DNA of 64,000 nt from Panax quinquefolius. Lineage: Eukaryota > Streptophyta > Magnoliopsida > Apiales > Araliaceae. The DNA lies in the NCBI GenBank assembly GCA_020205615.1, contig JAINUW010000557.1, positions 1 to 64,000 of the forward strand. The letters are read 5' to 3'. Of the stretch, positions 1-11,494 are shown piece by piece (position 1 is the first letter of the stretch; every line of letters starts with the position of its first letter). Both the position numbers and the translations under genes were made by a program. The notes below the pieces were generated by a model, which saw nothing but the letters and a program-made list of their open reading frames with translations, did no database searches and was not told the DNA's origin.

Positions 1-899
1 ATGGGACCTTTGCCTTAGAAAAATGTCCTTCGGGTTATGTAATGCTCCCACCACATTTCAGCGGTGTGTGATGTCAATCTTCTTTGACATGGTTGAGAAG
101 ACCTTGGAGGTCTTCATGGATGACTTCTCAGTTTTTGGGAGCTCATTTGACAATTGCTTTACTAATCTGACGGCCGTTCTCCATCGATGTGTTGAAACTA
201 ACCTGGTGCTAAATTGGGAGAAGTGCCACTTTATGGTGGAAGAGGGCATTATTTTGGGTCATCGGGTTTCTATAGGAGGAATTGAGGTTGATAAGGCTAA
301 GATAGATGTGATCAATAACCTTCCACCGCCCACCTCAGTAAAAGGGGTGAGGAGTTTCCTCGGGCACGCCGGATCACCAAACCGTTGTGCACTCTTTTGG
401 AAAAAGACATGCCTTTCCATTTCAATGCCGCCTTCTGAGTGCTTTTGAGGTATTAAAGAAAAGGCTTGTCTCGGCGCCTATTGTGGTAGCTCCAGACTGG
501 GCCTACCCTTTTGAGCTGATGTGTGACGCTAGTGACTATGCTATAGGGGCAGTTTTGGGCCAGAGAAGGGAGAAGGTCTTCCATACCATTTATTATGCCA
601 GTAAGACATTGACCGATGCTCAGTTAAATTACACCACTGCTGAGAAGGAGCTGCTGGCGGTGGTATATGCTTTTGACAAGTTCCGCTCCTACCTCATTGT
701 AACGAAGGTGATTGTATACACTGATCACTCGGCCATCAAGTATTTGATAGAAAAGAAGGATGCTAAGCCAAGATTGATTAGGTGGGTTCTGCTGCTTCAG
801 GAGTTTGATTTGGAAATCCGAGATAAGAAGGGAACAGAAAACCGGGTTCTTAGATCACTTGTCCAAATTGGAAAACACCACGCTCATGAAAAAAGGTGA
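1..899 (+). pseudogene. Reverse transcriptase (C-terminal half) and RNase H, Athila-type
   Basis: RT would copy element RNA into DNA, and RNase H would remove the RNA template. The first frame (from about 23) carries the catalytic box FMDDFSVFG near 113-139 and the end of the palm/thumb (VRSFLGHAG). A deletion plus frameshift near 370-450 removes the connection region. A second frame (about 430-845) holds RNase H with its acidic residues in [17 protein letters not shown] and YTDHSA. The frame is lost again near 842, where the family reads an ADHLSRLE-like motif. What remains is recognisable along its length but cannot make one protein. Confidence 0.88.
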
Positions 900-2310
900 A
901 AAAGGCCATAAATGACTTTTTCCGGATGAGCAACTTTTTGAAGTGAATGGCAAGGTTCCGTGGTACGCGAATTTCGCCAATTACGTGGCTTGCCAAGTTC
1001 TCCCCATTAATTTGAGCTTTCAACAAAGGAAGAAATTCCTCAAGGATGCCAAGCAATATCTTTGGGATGAGCCCTTCCTGTTCAAGCAATGCTCGGATCA
1101 GATTTTGTGAAGATATTTACTAGAAGAAGAAATTGAAGGTGTCTTTACATCATCATTTACGCATCAGACTATGGAGGTCATTTTGGAGGCCAACGAACTG
1201 CCGCAAGAGTACTTCACGGATTCTATTGGCCCACCTTATTCAAGGATGCTCACGCATATGTGATGCACTTCGACAGATGCCAACGGGTAGGCAATATTTC
1301 AAGAGGCGGCATGAGTTGCATTGCGAGAATATTCTAGACGTGGAGTTATTTTATGTATGGGGCATTGATTTTATGGGACCATTCCCATCCTCGTTCAATA
1401 ATCTCTACATCCTGAGTGGCGATGGATTATGTCTCCAAGTGGGTGGAAGCGGTTGCCTTGCGAGCTAATGATGCTTAGGTGGTGCTTGGTTCATCTCACC
1501 AAAGAATATTTTCACCCGATTTGGCACACTCGGGCCATCATAAGCGATGAAGGGTCTCACTACTGCAATAAATATTTTGCAACCATTCTAGCCAAATATG
1601 GGGTGACTCATAAGATCGCCACTGCTTACCACCCACAAACCAGCGGGCAAGTGAAAATCTCAAATCGGGAGGTGAAACGCATCTTGGAAAAGATTGTGAA
1701 CCCAAAAGAAAAGCTTGGTCTAAAAAGCTAGATAACGCTTTGTGGGCTACGGAATAACTTATAAAACGCGCCTATCGGGATGTCTCAAGTATGAAGGCTT
1801 GTCTATGGTAAGGCATGCCATCTACCGGTTGAATTGGAGCACAATGCTTCATTGGGCTATTCAAAAGCTAAATTTCGATCTTGAGGTGGGTGGTGAAAAT
1901 GAATTTGCAACTTAATGAATTAGGCGAGTTTCATCTGCAAGCGTGCGTGAAAATGCCAAGTTGTACAAGGAAAGGACCAAGAGGTGGCATGACAAAAAGA
2001 TCCTTGAGAGGCATTTTGAAGCAGGCCAGAAGGTTCTTCTGTTTAATTTCCGGCTAAAGTTATTTCCTGGGAAGCTAAAGTTAGATGGTGGGGCCCTTCC
2101 TTTGCCCTAAGGTTTATCCGCATGGACCAATAGAGCTTAATGACCCAAATTCTGACTTAACATTCAAGGTGAATGGGCAAAGGTTAAAGCACTACCGGGG
2201 CGGCGAGGTCGACCGTCAAAATATCTCCATTACACTTGGAGACCCGGTCTAAGTCGGGATGATAGTCAAGCCAACGACTTTAAAACAAGCGCTTGGTGGG
2301 GAGGCACCCC
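900..2310 (+). pseudogene. Integrase, Athila-type, decayed
   Basis: Integrase would insert the cDNA into the host genome. The N-terminal region (900-1330) is readable only across frames. The core has WGIDFMGPFPSS (first Asp, about 1357-1392), SDEGSHYC (second Asp, about 1540-1565) and [10 protein letters not shown]. The glutamate that follows GQV in this family is Lys here (AAA at 1654-1656), so the D,D-35-E triad is broken. The C-terminal part (1740-2110) keeps Athila-like stretches such as VYGKACHLPVELEH and the KLFPGKLK region, with frameshifts. The end of pol is marked near 2280-2310 by the AAGCGCTTGGTGGGGAGGCA signature usual for this branch. Confidence 0.85.
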
Positions 2311-3195
2311 CATCTTGGTATAAATTCTATCTGTTTTCTTTACTTGTGTCTAGTTTACTTTGTGTCTGTTTGCCTTAGTTGCTAACATGGCTGCCTGTTT
2401 GTTCATTTATGCTTTTGTGTCTATCGTCTGTAGGCAACATGTTTAGTTTGTTGTAAGGCGTTTTATATTAGTGTTCAGGAGGTTTTTAGTAATGTATGAT
2501 AGCCTTTGTAGTGTAGGTTTTTTTTTGCCTTGGCATGTGCAGATAACAGACAAGAATATGCAGCATTTGTATCTCGCGCCACAACGCCAACCAACAAAGG
2601 GGAAGTGCCAACACGGGCCATGAGCTTGCCTTGTCCATCGCTAATTAAATGCATGCGCCAACCAACAAAGGAAAAATACGCAGCGCCACAAGCGAGGCTG
2701 GCGACTCATCACGCTAACTCAGGCATGCACACTAAACAAAGAAGGATTCTTCGTCGTTGTGGTAGTGAGTAGAGTGTTTTTGAATTTTAAGTGCAGTTTT
2801 AAGCAAGCAGTTTGGCCACGCCTCATCATTTCTCCAATTTCGCTCGACACTCTCAGCACTCATCTCTCGGCACCATAGCACCAACAGCCCCTGCACCATA
2901 TCCACTTCCTCTTGATTGTTTCTAATCTGCAGTCTCAACAATAACCAAGAGCCTCACCTAGGGTTTTCTCACTAAGAGCAATCGCAATCAAAGGTTGTCC
3001 AAGTTGGTCTTGAAGAGCGCACTCTAGGTGTTCGATAAATTACTTGAACCAAAGAGTGGACTGATTTGGGTTTGTTTTGGCATAACTTCATCGGGTTTGC
3101 ATTGGGCTGTGATTGGCATTGCTTCAAGGGTTGTTTCTGCAGAGTATAGCATTGTTTAAGGGCTATTTTTGACCTTCACCAACTACAACTTAGCC
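2311..3195 (+). other. Athila internal spacer, no gene
   Basis: Non-coding spacer between the end of pol and the next ORF: a T-rich stretch (2330-2530), then a more GC-balanced stretch with two copies of a GCGCCAACCAACAAAGG-like sequence near 2585 and 2655. I see no conserved protein here. Short ORFs at 2530-2772 (plus) and 2732-2941 (minus) look accidental. Confidence 0.6.
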
Positions 3196-4408
3196 ATGTC
3201 ACCAAAGAAAACCTTTTGGCGTCGGCGGTTCTTCTTAGATCCATGCATGACAAAGACCACCACATGCTTGAGACTCCACCAAGTTTATCAGTGAGGAAAC
3301 TTGGAAGTGGTACAGAGATTCCTTTGGCAAGCGCAACTTGATTCCTGAACAGGGGTTGCGGTCTGATAGAAAAGATGGGGAACTCACGAACATGATACTT
3401 GAACGTCAGTGGGTGAACTTCACAAAACCACCCATATCACCAGTTGTATCTGTGGTTCGGGAATTCTATGCAAATGCCAGTCCAGAGGGTCCCGCTGTGG
3501 TTCAAGTCAGGGGTCGGTCCGTGGCATTTGACAATCAAACCATCAATGCCTCGTGACCGGGGTACCCAACTTCTGTGGCAATGATTATATGCAACGAGGA
3601 ATCCAGCAGATTATAGCGTGGAGGATATCATTAGAAGGCTCTCGCAAGCCCGTACGACTTGGAAGAAAAAATGATTATCTGGCGAAAAGACTAGCTTCGT
3701 CTGCTGCTTTTCGATCGCTATGGGAAGGCTTGAATGCAACTTCATTTGTGCCGGCATGATCCGGGCAAATCACTTGAGCGACGTAACTAAAGATAAGGCG
3801 ATTACATTATTCGCCATTATCGCGAGTCCTGCTGCGTAGATATTGGAGTTCTCATCCATGATTTCGATCATTAAGGCAATCAAGAGTAGTCACGCCGGGA
3901 CTTCCCCATCCATCGATGATCACGCGATTGTGCAGCGGCGAGGATACAATGTCATTGACTATCGACGATCAAGCGCTTCCTTTGTTTGGGGATGGGCGAG
4001 TCTCATGTCGAGGCGAAGGTGCGGATTGCCTAAAGTACCATCTCCTTCAGCAGACCCAGAGTCTTCTCAAGCACCTAAGGCAGGCCCAGCTAGTCAGGGT
4101 CTTTTGGCTGACATCATGGTATCCCTCACCCTTTGCATCGAAGCAGGGCCGAGAAACGAGGCGGCGGAGGAGGCATATCGCAATTTGTGGCTCGAGAGGC
4201 GGAGATAGCGATCGCGATGACCAGTGGTGGTAAACATTATCACGAGCATCTACACGGAACTAATTGGCGAGAGCACGGAGTTCACGCCATACCACTTTCT
4301 TGAGCCTCCTGTCTTCCCACCATACCCTCCACCATCACCGCCCGTAGAAGGCGATCGGGGCCTTGGTGATGAGGATGAAGCCGATCTTGCATTGCTTGAG
4401 TGAGCGAT
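3196..4408 (+). pseudogene. Extra ORF with Transposase_32-like (putative plant transposon protein) domain
   Basis: Lies between integrase and the 3' LTR on the sense strand, where Athila elements carry an env-like or extra ORF. A start is plausible at 3196 (MSPKK). Diagnostic segments are ERQWVNFTKPPISPVVSVVREFYANA, here split by frame changes from RGRSVAFDNQTINA, and then a frame with HLSDVTKDKAITLFAI. These resemble the Transposase_32 family (PF20167), which is common in plant transposon-derived proteins. It ends in a proline-rich, acidic tail (FPPYPPPSPP, then DEDEADLALLE) before a stop at about 4401. Several frameshifts (near 3250, 3556 and 3830) break it. The function of the family is not known to me. 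Confidence 0.7.
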
Positions 4409-5772
4409 CTTCATGGAAGCCCTCTTGTATATAATTGCTTTATGTTTAGCAATTAGGGCATTGCTCACCTAATGTTTGGGGGTGTTTTTGGCTTCTATCT
4501 GTTTATTTCCGTACTGCCATGCTAGGTTGCCAGACTTTAGTATTATTATTATGTTTTTATTATCAGTATTGTGGTGTAGTCGTTTTAAACTGCGGGATTA
4601 TGAATTTTTATCATTATGGATGCCATGAACTGCTTTTGGTTTTATTTCGATTTTATTAGCATGATTGTGGTTTCTAGCCATCTTTTTGGGGGCTTATACA
4701 GATTTAGATGCTTGTGCCATGTAAATGGCCTTTTCACCCTATTTTGAGTTGCTATTTAGCAAGGGTGTTATATTTATCATTCTTGATTTTTGATTTGTGG
4801 CTATGTCTAGCGTAAATGAGTATGTCTCTCGTAGAGTTGTGTCAAGCATGCCATGTACTAGGGGTTTATTAGTTGATAAGTTTAGATCATTATTGATCGT
4901 CCTTCTAGCATGCAATGAGCCAATTTGTGTTAACTAGTTATTTTTAAATTTAGTTCGTGTGTTTATTGTTGTGATAATTTGTTCACTCTAATAAACTTTC
5001 ATTTGTGCTTGAGGTAATAAAAGACTTAGATGTTTATCTGATTTTGAATCTTGGATTCTAGTTTGTCGACATGGAAAAAAAAAGGGAATAAGAATAGAAA
5101 AGAAGTGTTGATATCAAAAGTTTTGCGGTGGGTCGAGATGGAGCGTAAAACGCACTCGCCCATAAACACAGGACCAATAGCGAGATGGAGCATAAAATGC
5201 ACTCGCTGAATAATCTTCGTTTTTGTTGTGAAATCTCAGTTGGCTTATGTTGATTACGTAGCCTTTCTTGCTTTCGAGTTATTAGATTTTTAGGGGTGTT
5301 CTACACCTAGTGCCCTAAAGTAAATGCGGCTTGGGAGTCACCGATCAAAAGCTCATTCATGGGTAGTTACGAATAGCCTAAGGTAATTAAATCTTGTCCA
5401 AAGTCGAGATTTTCTTGTCGGCATGCTAGAGCCTTTTGATCTTTTCCTGCATTTGCGTCTTGTTCTTAATGCTTGTTGAATGTTTAAGTTGCGGAGTTTG
5501 CTTGTTTTTAACAATCGACTGTGCGAACTTATTTGAGCTATGATTAGTCAGGACGGTTGGTCTTCACATACGCACACAGAATAGATCGAATACAATCTTA
5601 TGCTTGAAATAGAATGAACCCTTACTCATTCCCGTGTTTGCCTTATTCTTTGGGAGTAGCTTAGATAGAGATTCATAGCCATGATACTAGTATATATTTT
5701 TATACTCCTTTCACATTTTTAGTGTCTACTGTTATTATTGTGTTAGATAGTTTGCTCGAGGATAAGCAAAGA
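4409..5772 (+). other. Athila 3' spacer before the polypurine tract
   Basis: Gene-free. It holds a false-start polypurine-like motif (TTTGGGGGTG near 4477) and two copies of a short inverted repeat at 5143-5153 and 5190-5200. A stretch at 5290-5340 (TACACCTAGTGCCCTAAAG) is also present, reverse-complemented, near 15205-15245 in the minus-strand element, showing the two elements are related. Confidence 0.65.
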
Positions 5773-5790
5773 CTTAAGTTTGGGGGTATT
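5773..5790 (+). promoter_or_regulatory. Polypurine tract of the Athila-like element
   Basis: AAGTTTGGGGGTATT immediately precedes the LTR start. The same sequence with small changes precedes the LTRs at 19068 (plus) and 14670 (minus). It would prime plus-strand DNA synthesis. Confidence 0.8.
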
Positions 5791-7170
5791 TGATGAGTGG
5801 GATTTATACCCGTGAATCAGAAACTTTATGACTTAGCTACTTGCCTGAATTCATAGTTTTTATGTAGTTTTATATAAATATAGTGTTATTGTGCTTAATC
5901 GTTGCATTGCAGAGCTTTATAATGATTTTCCAGCCCTAAAGGGGCAAAACAAACAACTCACGCATAACCGCGCTGCGGCGCCAAAGTCTAGCTTAAAGCT
6001 CGAGCCGCGGCGCCACCCTATGTTCCTTGCTGACGTGAGCTCCGCGTCGCAGTGCCACTATTCCTTCTTTGTCTCGCGCTGCAGCGCGAGCTCCGTGTCT
6101 TTGATACTATTGTGGCACCGCAGCGCCATTCAATGCTTGGCGGCCCACACCGCGGCGCCACCTCCGGTTCCCAGGTAGTCAAGGCCTTTGTTTGACCTAG
6201 CGAAAGAGGAGAAAAAGGTTATAAGAAGCAGGGAGGCGGCAGAATGCAAATAACAGATATAGAACATAGAATCCAAGTGAAGAAAAGAGGAAGAAGCTTG
6301 AAAAGGGAACATCAGATATTGCTCTCCACATTTTAGACTCTGTGCGTGAAGAAAACATTTGGCGGAAGAACACTTCTTTATACAGGGGTTTTTCTTATTC
6401 CAAATCTCCTATTCATTGTATTTGTCTGATAATGGATAGTGTATTAGAAATTTGTGTTAGTACCATAGTTATGAACTAACTACATTTTTAGGATTGCAAT
6501 GTAACCTTTTAAATAGCTTAATCAACTTTCTCTCTCGTTTTATATAATGAAGCATTTTGGAATGGGTTGTTGTATTTTGTTTGTATTGTCTGATTTCTTG
6601 ATAAAGAAATTGGTACTGATAGTGATGGAAATTGATAAATAGATATTCTTTATGCGTCTTTAAATTCAACAACACATGTTATGACCTTGACATTTGAATG
6701 TGGGCTTAATGTGCTTGATAGGATAGACATATCCTTATTTGCCTTTGTATGCGACCTTGGAAGCGAGCTTAATGACCTCGACCTAGTTAGTATCACCAAT
6801 AGACATATGGTGTTCTAGCTTGTTAGGGATGTGCATTTGACCTTCGACAGAAGTTTATGCCTATTATTGTTCTAGGTTGACCATTCCGTGATTCATTTGT
6901 ATTACGGAGAGTTAGAAGATTAGGCGAAGCATTAGGGGAGTTGTAATCCTATCTTACCTTTCTAGCACAACCAACTTCTCTTAGTTAGTTTTCTTATTGG
7001 AATAGCTTAACCAACCATTTCTTTCAATTGTTTAGATAAGTTTAGTAGCGACTTTACCTTAGCATTTGTTTCTGTTAAGCCTCTGTCCTCGTGGGTTCAA
7101 CACTCTACTTTCATATATTACTTGTGGAATGCGTATACTTGCGCGTGTTTATCGATTGCTAAATCGAGCA
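5791..7170 (+). repeat. 3' LTR of the Athila-like element
   Basis: Starts TGATGAGTGGGATTTATACC directly after the polypurine tract. The end near 7170 is placed by the typical tail (TATACTTGCGCGTGTTT..., then GAGCA) and is uncertain by a few bases. Between about 5968 and 6175 it carries six or more GC-rich motifs of the type CCGCGGCGCCA, unlike the AT-rich surroundings. No coding capacity; the 95-codon frame over the GC cluster is accidental. Confidence 0.75.
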
Positions 7171-7482
7171 ATAACTGTGATAACCCGAATTTTCAGAAAT
7201 TATAAAAATAAGAATTTAATAAATAAAATTCTTATTATAGGATGTGTTGGGTTTGAATAAAAATATATATAGGTGTTGTATATTTTGAATTTTGTGTTAT
7301 GGGTGGAAAGAAATCCATAAATGAGATTTTATAGTTGATTAAACTATTATGGAAAGATAAGAGTTTTAAAACTTAAAGTTGATCTTTTAATTATTAAAGA
7401 AAGTAGTAATCGATGATGTGAAATCAAAGAAGAGATTGATTGTAGATGAGTTAACACTTAAGAAGCATGTGCAAAGTATTTA
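7171..7482. other. AT-rich flank, possible LTR start, cut by CACTA insertion
   Basis: No gene. The sequence TGTGATAACCCGAATTTTC at 7176 looks like the start of another plant LTR whose remainder would continue after 11494, but I could not find a matching end, so this is a suggestion only. Confidence 0.35.
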
Positions 7483-10413
7483 CACTACTAGAAAATCAGC
7501 CTATAGCAACAATCGCCGACCGTCGCCATAGAATCCGTCGATAAAGCCTATAGCGACAGTCTTTTGGCCTATAGCGACGGTCACCGACCCTAGCTATAGG
7601 TCATGTCAAAATCGTGTATTTTCTCTTTACCAATCGGTCATTTGAAAGTTTTTTGCTACGGTCATGGCCAGTAGCTATGATATCTATATAGCGCTCGACG
7701 GCCCGTCGCTATAGGCCTGTGTTTTATAGAATACTATAGCTACGGTCGATGACCATCGCTATAGCCTTTCTATATTTAAAAAATAATAATTAATAATGCA
7801 CATTCATTCAACAAACACAAATACAATATAAAATAAAATATAAAAAATATTATATACATCGTTTAAAATCATTCACATTACAACATTACAATATAAGAAG
7901 AGATATTTTACAACATTACAATCATTCACAACATTACAATCATTACAATACAATATTTTAGTTACATCTAAGAAGAGATGCTAAACTTGAGCAGCCTCAA
8001 TAGTCCATATTCTTAGAAGCTTATAGATGGAGCCACCAGGAACATATTCCAAATATATATAAAGTTTATCATCCACCTGTTCAAAAATCACAAGTTTGGA
8101 GTAAGACTATAAAATTTAAAGTGTCAAACGAAAAATAATACTATTAGATGTGCACATTACTGCTTAACAACTACACTAGAACATTAAAACCTAGAGGAAA
8201 ATGACAACAACACTACATATTCAAAGTAAATAAATTCTAGAATATTTATAACTAGAAAGCCAAAACATTTAACTGCTTTATAACTAGAAAGCCAAAACAT
8301 TAATTGGAGTTTAAACCTTAACAAACTTCCCTTATACAATTTTACGCTTTATGTAACATACTATCACGGTGCACCCACAATTTGGACTTTCTTTCTTTGT
8401 TAATCAAATGAATTTGGCCAATTCAATCCATGGGTATTCAATAATGCACCACAATTGCCTTAACTTTGGTAAAATATAAAGAGAGTGAGAAAACATGTAT
8501 ATGCATTCATATGCGTATGCACTTATGGTACCTCTTGAATCGCATAATGGTACCTCTCGAAGAAGTTTACGAATAATTTTGAGCCGACATCAAATCATAG
8601 AAGTAGCTCACGTATTTTAAGGAGTTTTATTAGATTCAAAAGAGATAATCTTCGTGAGCAGATATACTCTAAAATTGAAAAGCTCATCTACAGAACATGC
8701 CCTTAAACTGCACTCACTTAGTTCCTCATCAAGAATAAGTAGAATATTTACTGAACTCAGTTATATCAAAATGATATTCTCTTCATCCTATAAAAGAGGC
8801 TTAAGAACATTCTAATGTTATACAAAGACTAGTCTCAAAAAGTACTTAAGTGGAGTCCACTAATTTAAAGAAAGAAATAGATTCCTGAGTGTACTACATC
8901 TAAAATAGAGAAAAATGGAACGTATTTGATACTCTCTTCTCTACTTTAAGATTTTTAATTTGCGTGAAAATGTACTTAAGTCGGTCTTTTTTGGGACGGT
9001 GGGAATATTTTGCATGGAAGATGGTTAAATTACGTATATTTCTCAAATAATAAATAGTATATGATCAATTAATTGATTTAAGCTGAAACTAGTGTTGAGT
9101 CAAATTTTGGGATCAATTTGGTATATAATTGACACGATATAACGAGACCCAAGTGAGCAATATTACATTGCCAAAACAAATTTTAGGCATATAAATCCTA
9201 AAGAACATAGTTACTTTAAAATCAGTGATTTAAAATAATATTCTCTATATGATTAATCATGTTGTTATAGATCTTGTCTCACAAGTTAAAAGCAGTTTTT
9301 TTTGAAATGTAATATCGATTACCAATAGCAACTTCAAGCAATTGGAATCTAATTTTATACCATAATTTTATGTTCCCTTAAAAAGTTTGTGAGACGGACA
9401 TGAGAACTATATACTTTACTGGTGTAGATTTCATCGTAAGTAAAGTACATCACATATTGAATATTGACCACCGGTGACCAATTAAGCAATTAAGACCCAT
9501 CGGTTACATGACTCGCTAAAGCGAAGCAACCCGAACAATAAAAAAACAAAGAAAATAGAAGAAATGTGCATGCTAAACCTTTTGCTAGAATTTTGTGAGC
9601 CAACTTAGACAATCACATCCTTTGCATTGGTTCACGAAAGTTCAAATCTGAGGTGATCAACTTCATGTATGTAGAGATCGTGAGCCATCCACACGGATAA
9701 AAGGGATACATCTTTTGTGACTGAAATAGTAGAGCGGATGTTTACATAAGATGACAAACTTAATAGACATACTAAAATAAATCAGCTCAAGTCAAATGCT
9801 AATTGAAGGTCATAGGTACAATAATTCAAAGTGATTATAGAAAACCAAAATGACTGGATTATAGAAAAACACAACTCATCTCATCTAAATGACATGCACC
9901 ATTCATCATTCAAAGTATGAAAACACAACACTTGTTTCTGCATCATCATTTTGATGTCTATCACAACAAACATCAATGATGTTCTTCACCAAGCCGTAAG
10001 CTTTAACAAATTATATTCTCCCCTAATTACAAGAGGAGTGTTCAAATCATACAAGCAAGAGCGGACAACATAAACACAAGTACCGTTGAACCCCTCACCT
10101 TTCTTTGTCACATTTGGATTTCGTCTCTATCTCCCCCATCCAAGATCCAAATGTTATTGGTGTGCATGTAAGTGGAAGTGGCTTACAAAGTATGCTAAGA
10201 GGAAAAATAAATGTAAGAAACATCCTAGGTGAGAAAAGAGAAGCTACATAATAAAGTATATGCATATGAAAGGATGCGCAAAAGGTTAAACCAACCTTTT
10301 TTAGAAGGCATTCTTGACACGAGCGTAAATAGTGAGGCACAACTAATTCAATTACAATTACATACATACATACAAACTTGAACCATTTTCTTGAACACTG
10401 TTGCACAAGTTGA

Positions 10414-10470
<57 letters not shown>

Positions 10471-11494
10471 TATTTCATAAATAACTCAGATGCTCTTCAT
10501 AGCTCCACTTTGGATATCCACAAAATATTATTCATGAGAAGAGGAGTATGCAGCCAACATATCACTTGCATTTACTTATACAAATATATATATTTTTAAT
10601 TTTCCATTACACAATAATAATTTTGTAGAAAAAGTTGCCTAATTGACATTACAAACAACACATAATCAACAGAGAGTACCCCCAAATGATAGAGAATTCA
10701 AGTGTAACCCAGGAAAAATACCATCAACACTTCCACTATATATCTATCAATCAACACGAATAAAAAGCCCTATATAATAAACCCCAAAAGTTCATGAAAC
10801 CCGAACACGATCAAAAATTATTCACAACCGGATCGAAAAAAATAAAGTCGGGCGAAAGCAGCAAAAAATTTTCACATGTAGGAAGAAGATCGTGGAAGTG
10901 TTGGAGATAGTATTGCTTCAATCCTTCGCTTTGTTTCGCCATCAATTTTGTTGAACAACTCGCTTCCTCGCTAATTCGTTTCACTTCTCGATCTCTATCA
11001 CCATCTTTCGTGTTTGTGCTTTGATTGGAGGAACCTTCATTGAGAGAAACCTTTGGTTCGATTGACCTTCGATTGAGAGTGGCCGTATTTTAGGGTGTGA
11101 TTGGCTAAGAAGATTTAGGTTTTGGAAATTTAGAGTAGGTGATGAGAGAGATTAGAGGATTTAGGTTTTGAGGTGGGGAGTCGAGGACTGAGCTAGAACA
11201 CATATCTGAATCTGAAATGATTTGGGGTGGGGGGAATGGGAGGGTTTTGTGCGTGCCCAAACTAGTTTTTAAGCCTTTAACAACAACCATCTCATGACCC
11301 TCACTTAAAAGGCCCAAAAAATCCTCTATATCGACAGCCAGAATATGACCCTCGGAATAGGCTCTCTATTGAGACATATACCAACTGGGTCGATCCATGT
11401 AATCACGTCTAGAAAGGTTATAAAACTATTGCTCCTGATTAAAAGTTTAAATTGGTCGCTAAATCTCATATAATAGGTTGAATTTCTAGTAGTG
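7483..11494. mobile_element. Non-autonomous CACTA (En/Spm-like) DNA transposon
   Basis: Begins CACTACTAGAAA and ends TTTCTAGTAGTG, a 12-bp perfect terminal inverted repeat of CACTA type. It is flanked by TTA on both sides (7480-7482 and 11495-11497), the expected 3-bp target duplication. The first 300 bases hold many subterminal motifs of the form CTATAGCGACGG in both orientations (7500-7770); weaker copies occur at 11320-11390. The interior (about 7800-11300) is AT-rich and has no TNP2-like transposase or other recognisable protein, so this is a 4.0-kb internally deleted or non-autonomous copy. A minus ORF at 11105-11317 could be a piece of captured sequence, but I do not recognise it. Confidence 0.85.
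10419..10462. repeat. (TA)n microsatellite
   Basis: About 22 AT dinucleotides inside the CACTA element. It makes a spurious Tyr-Ile repeat frame on the minus strand. Confidence 0.95.

Larger units (their letters stand above)
1..7170 (+). mobile_element. Athila-like Ty3/gypsy retrotransposon, 3' part
   Basis: Order on the plus strand is reverse transcriptase, RNase H, integrase, a long spacer with an extra ORF, polypurine tract and LTR, as in the plant Athila/Tat branch of Ty3/gypsy. The window begins inside RT, so the 5' LTR, gag and protease are not visible. The RT box FMDDFSVFG, the integrase motif WGIDFMGPFPSS and the LTR start TGATGAGTGGGATTTATACC are Athila-type. Frameshifts and stops occur in every domain, so the copy is dead. 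The LTR end at about 7170 (ending GAGCA) is inferred. A target duplication cannot be checked because the 5' end lies outside. Confidence 0.88.

Noticed and set aside
3843..4233. Two overlapping plus ORFs of 121 and 105 codons as independent genes
   Set aside because: They are shifted frames of the same decayed Transposase_32-like ORF.
5891..6178. 95-codon ORF over a GC-rich stretch
   Set aside because: Falls within the Athila-like LTR on the repeated CCGCGGCGCCA motifs. No domain.
10095..10466. 123-codon minus ORF starting with a Tyr-Ile repeat
   Set aside because: Its start lies in a (TA)n microsatellite inside the CACTA element and no domain follows.
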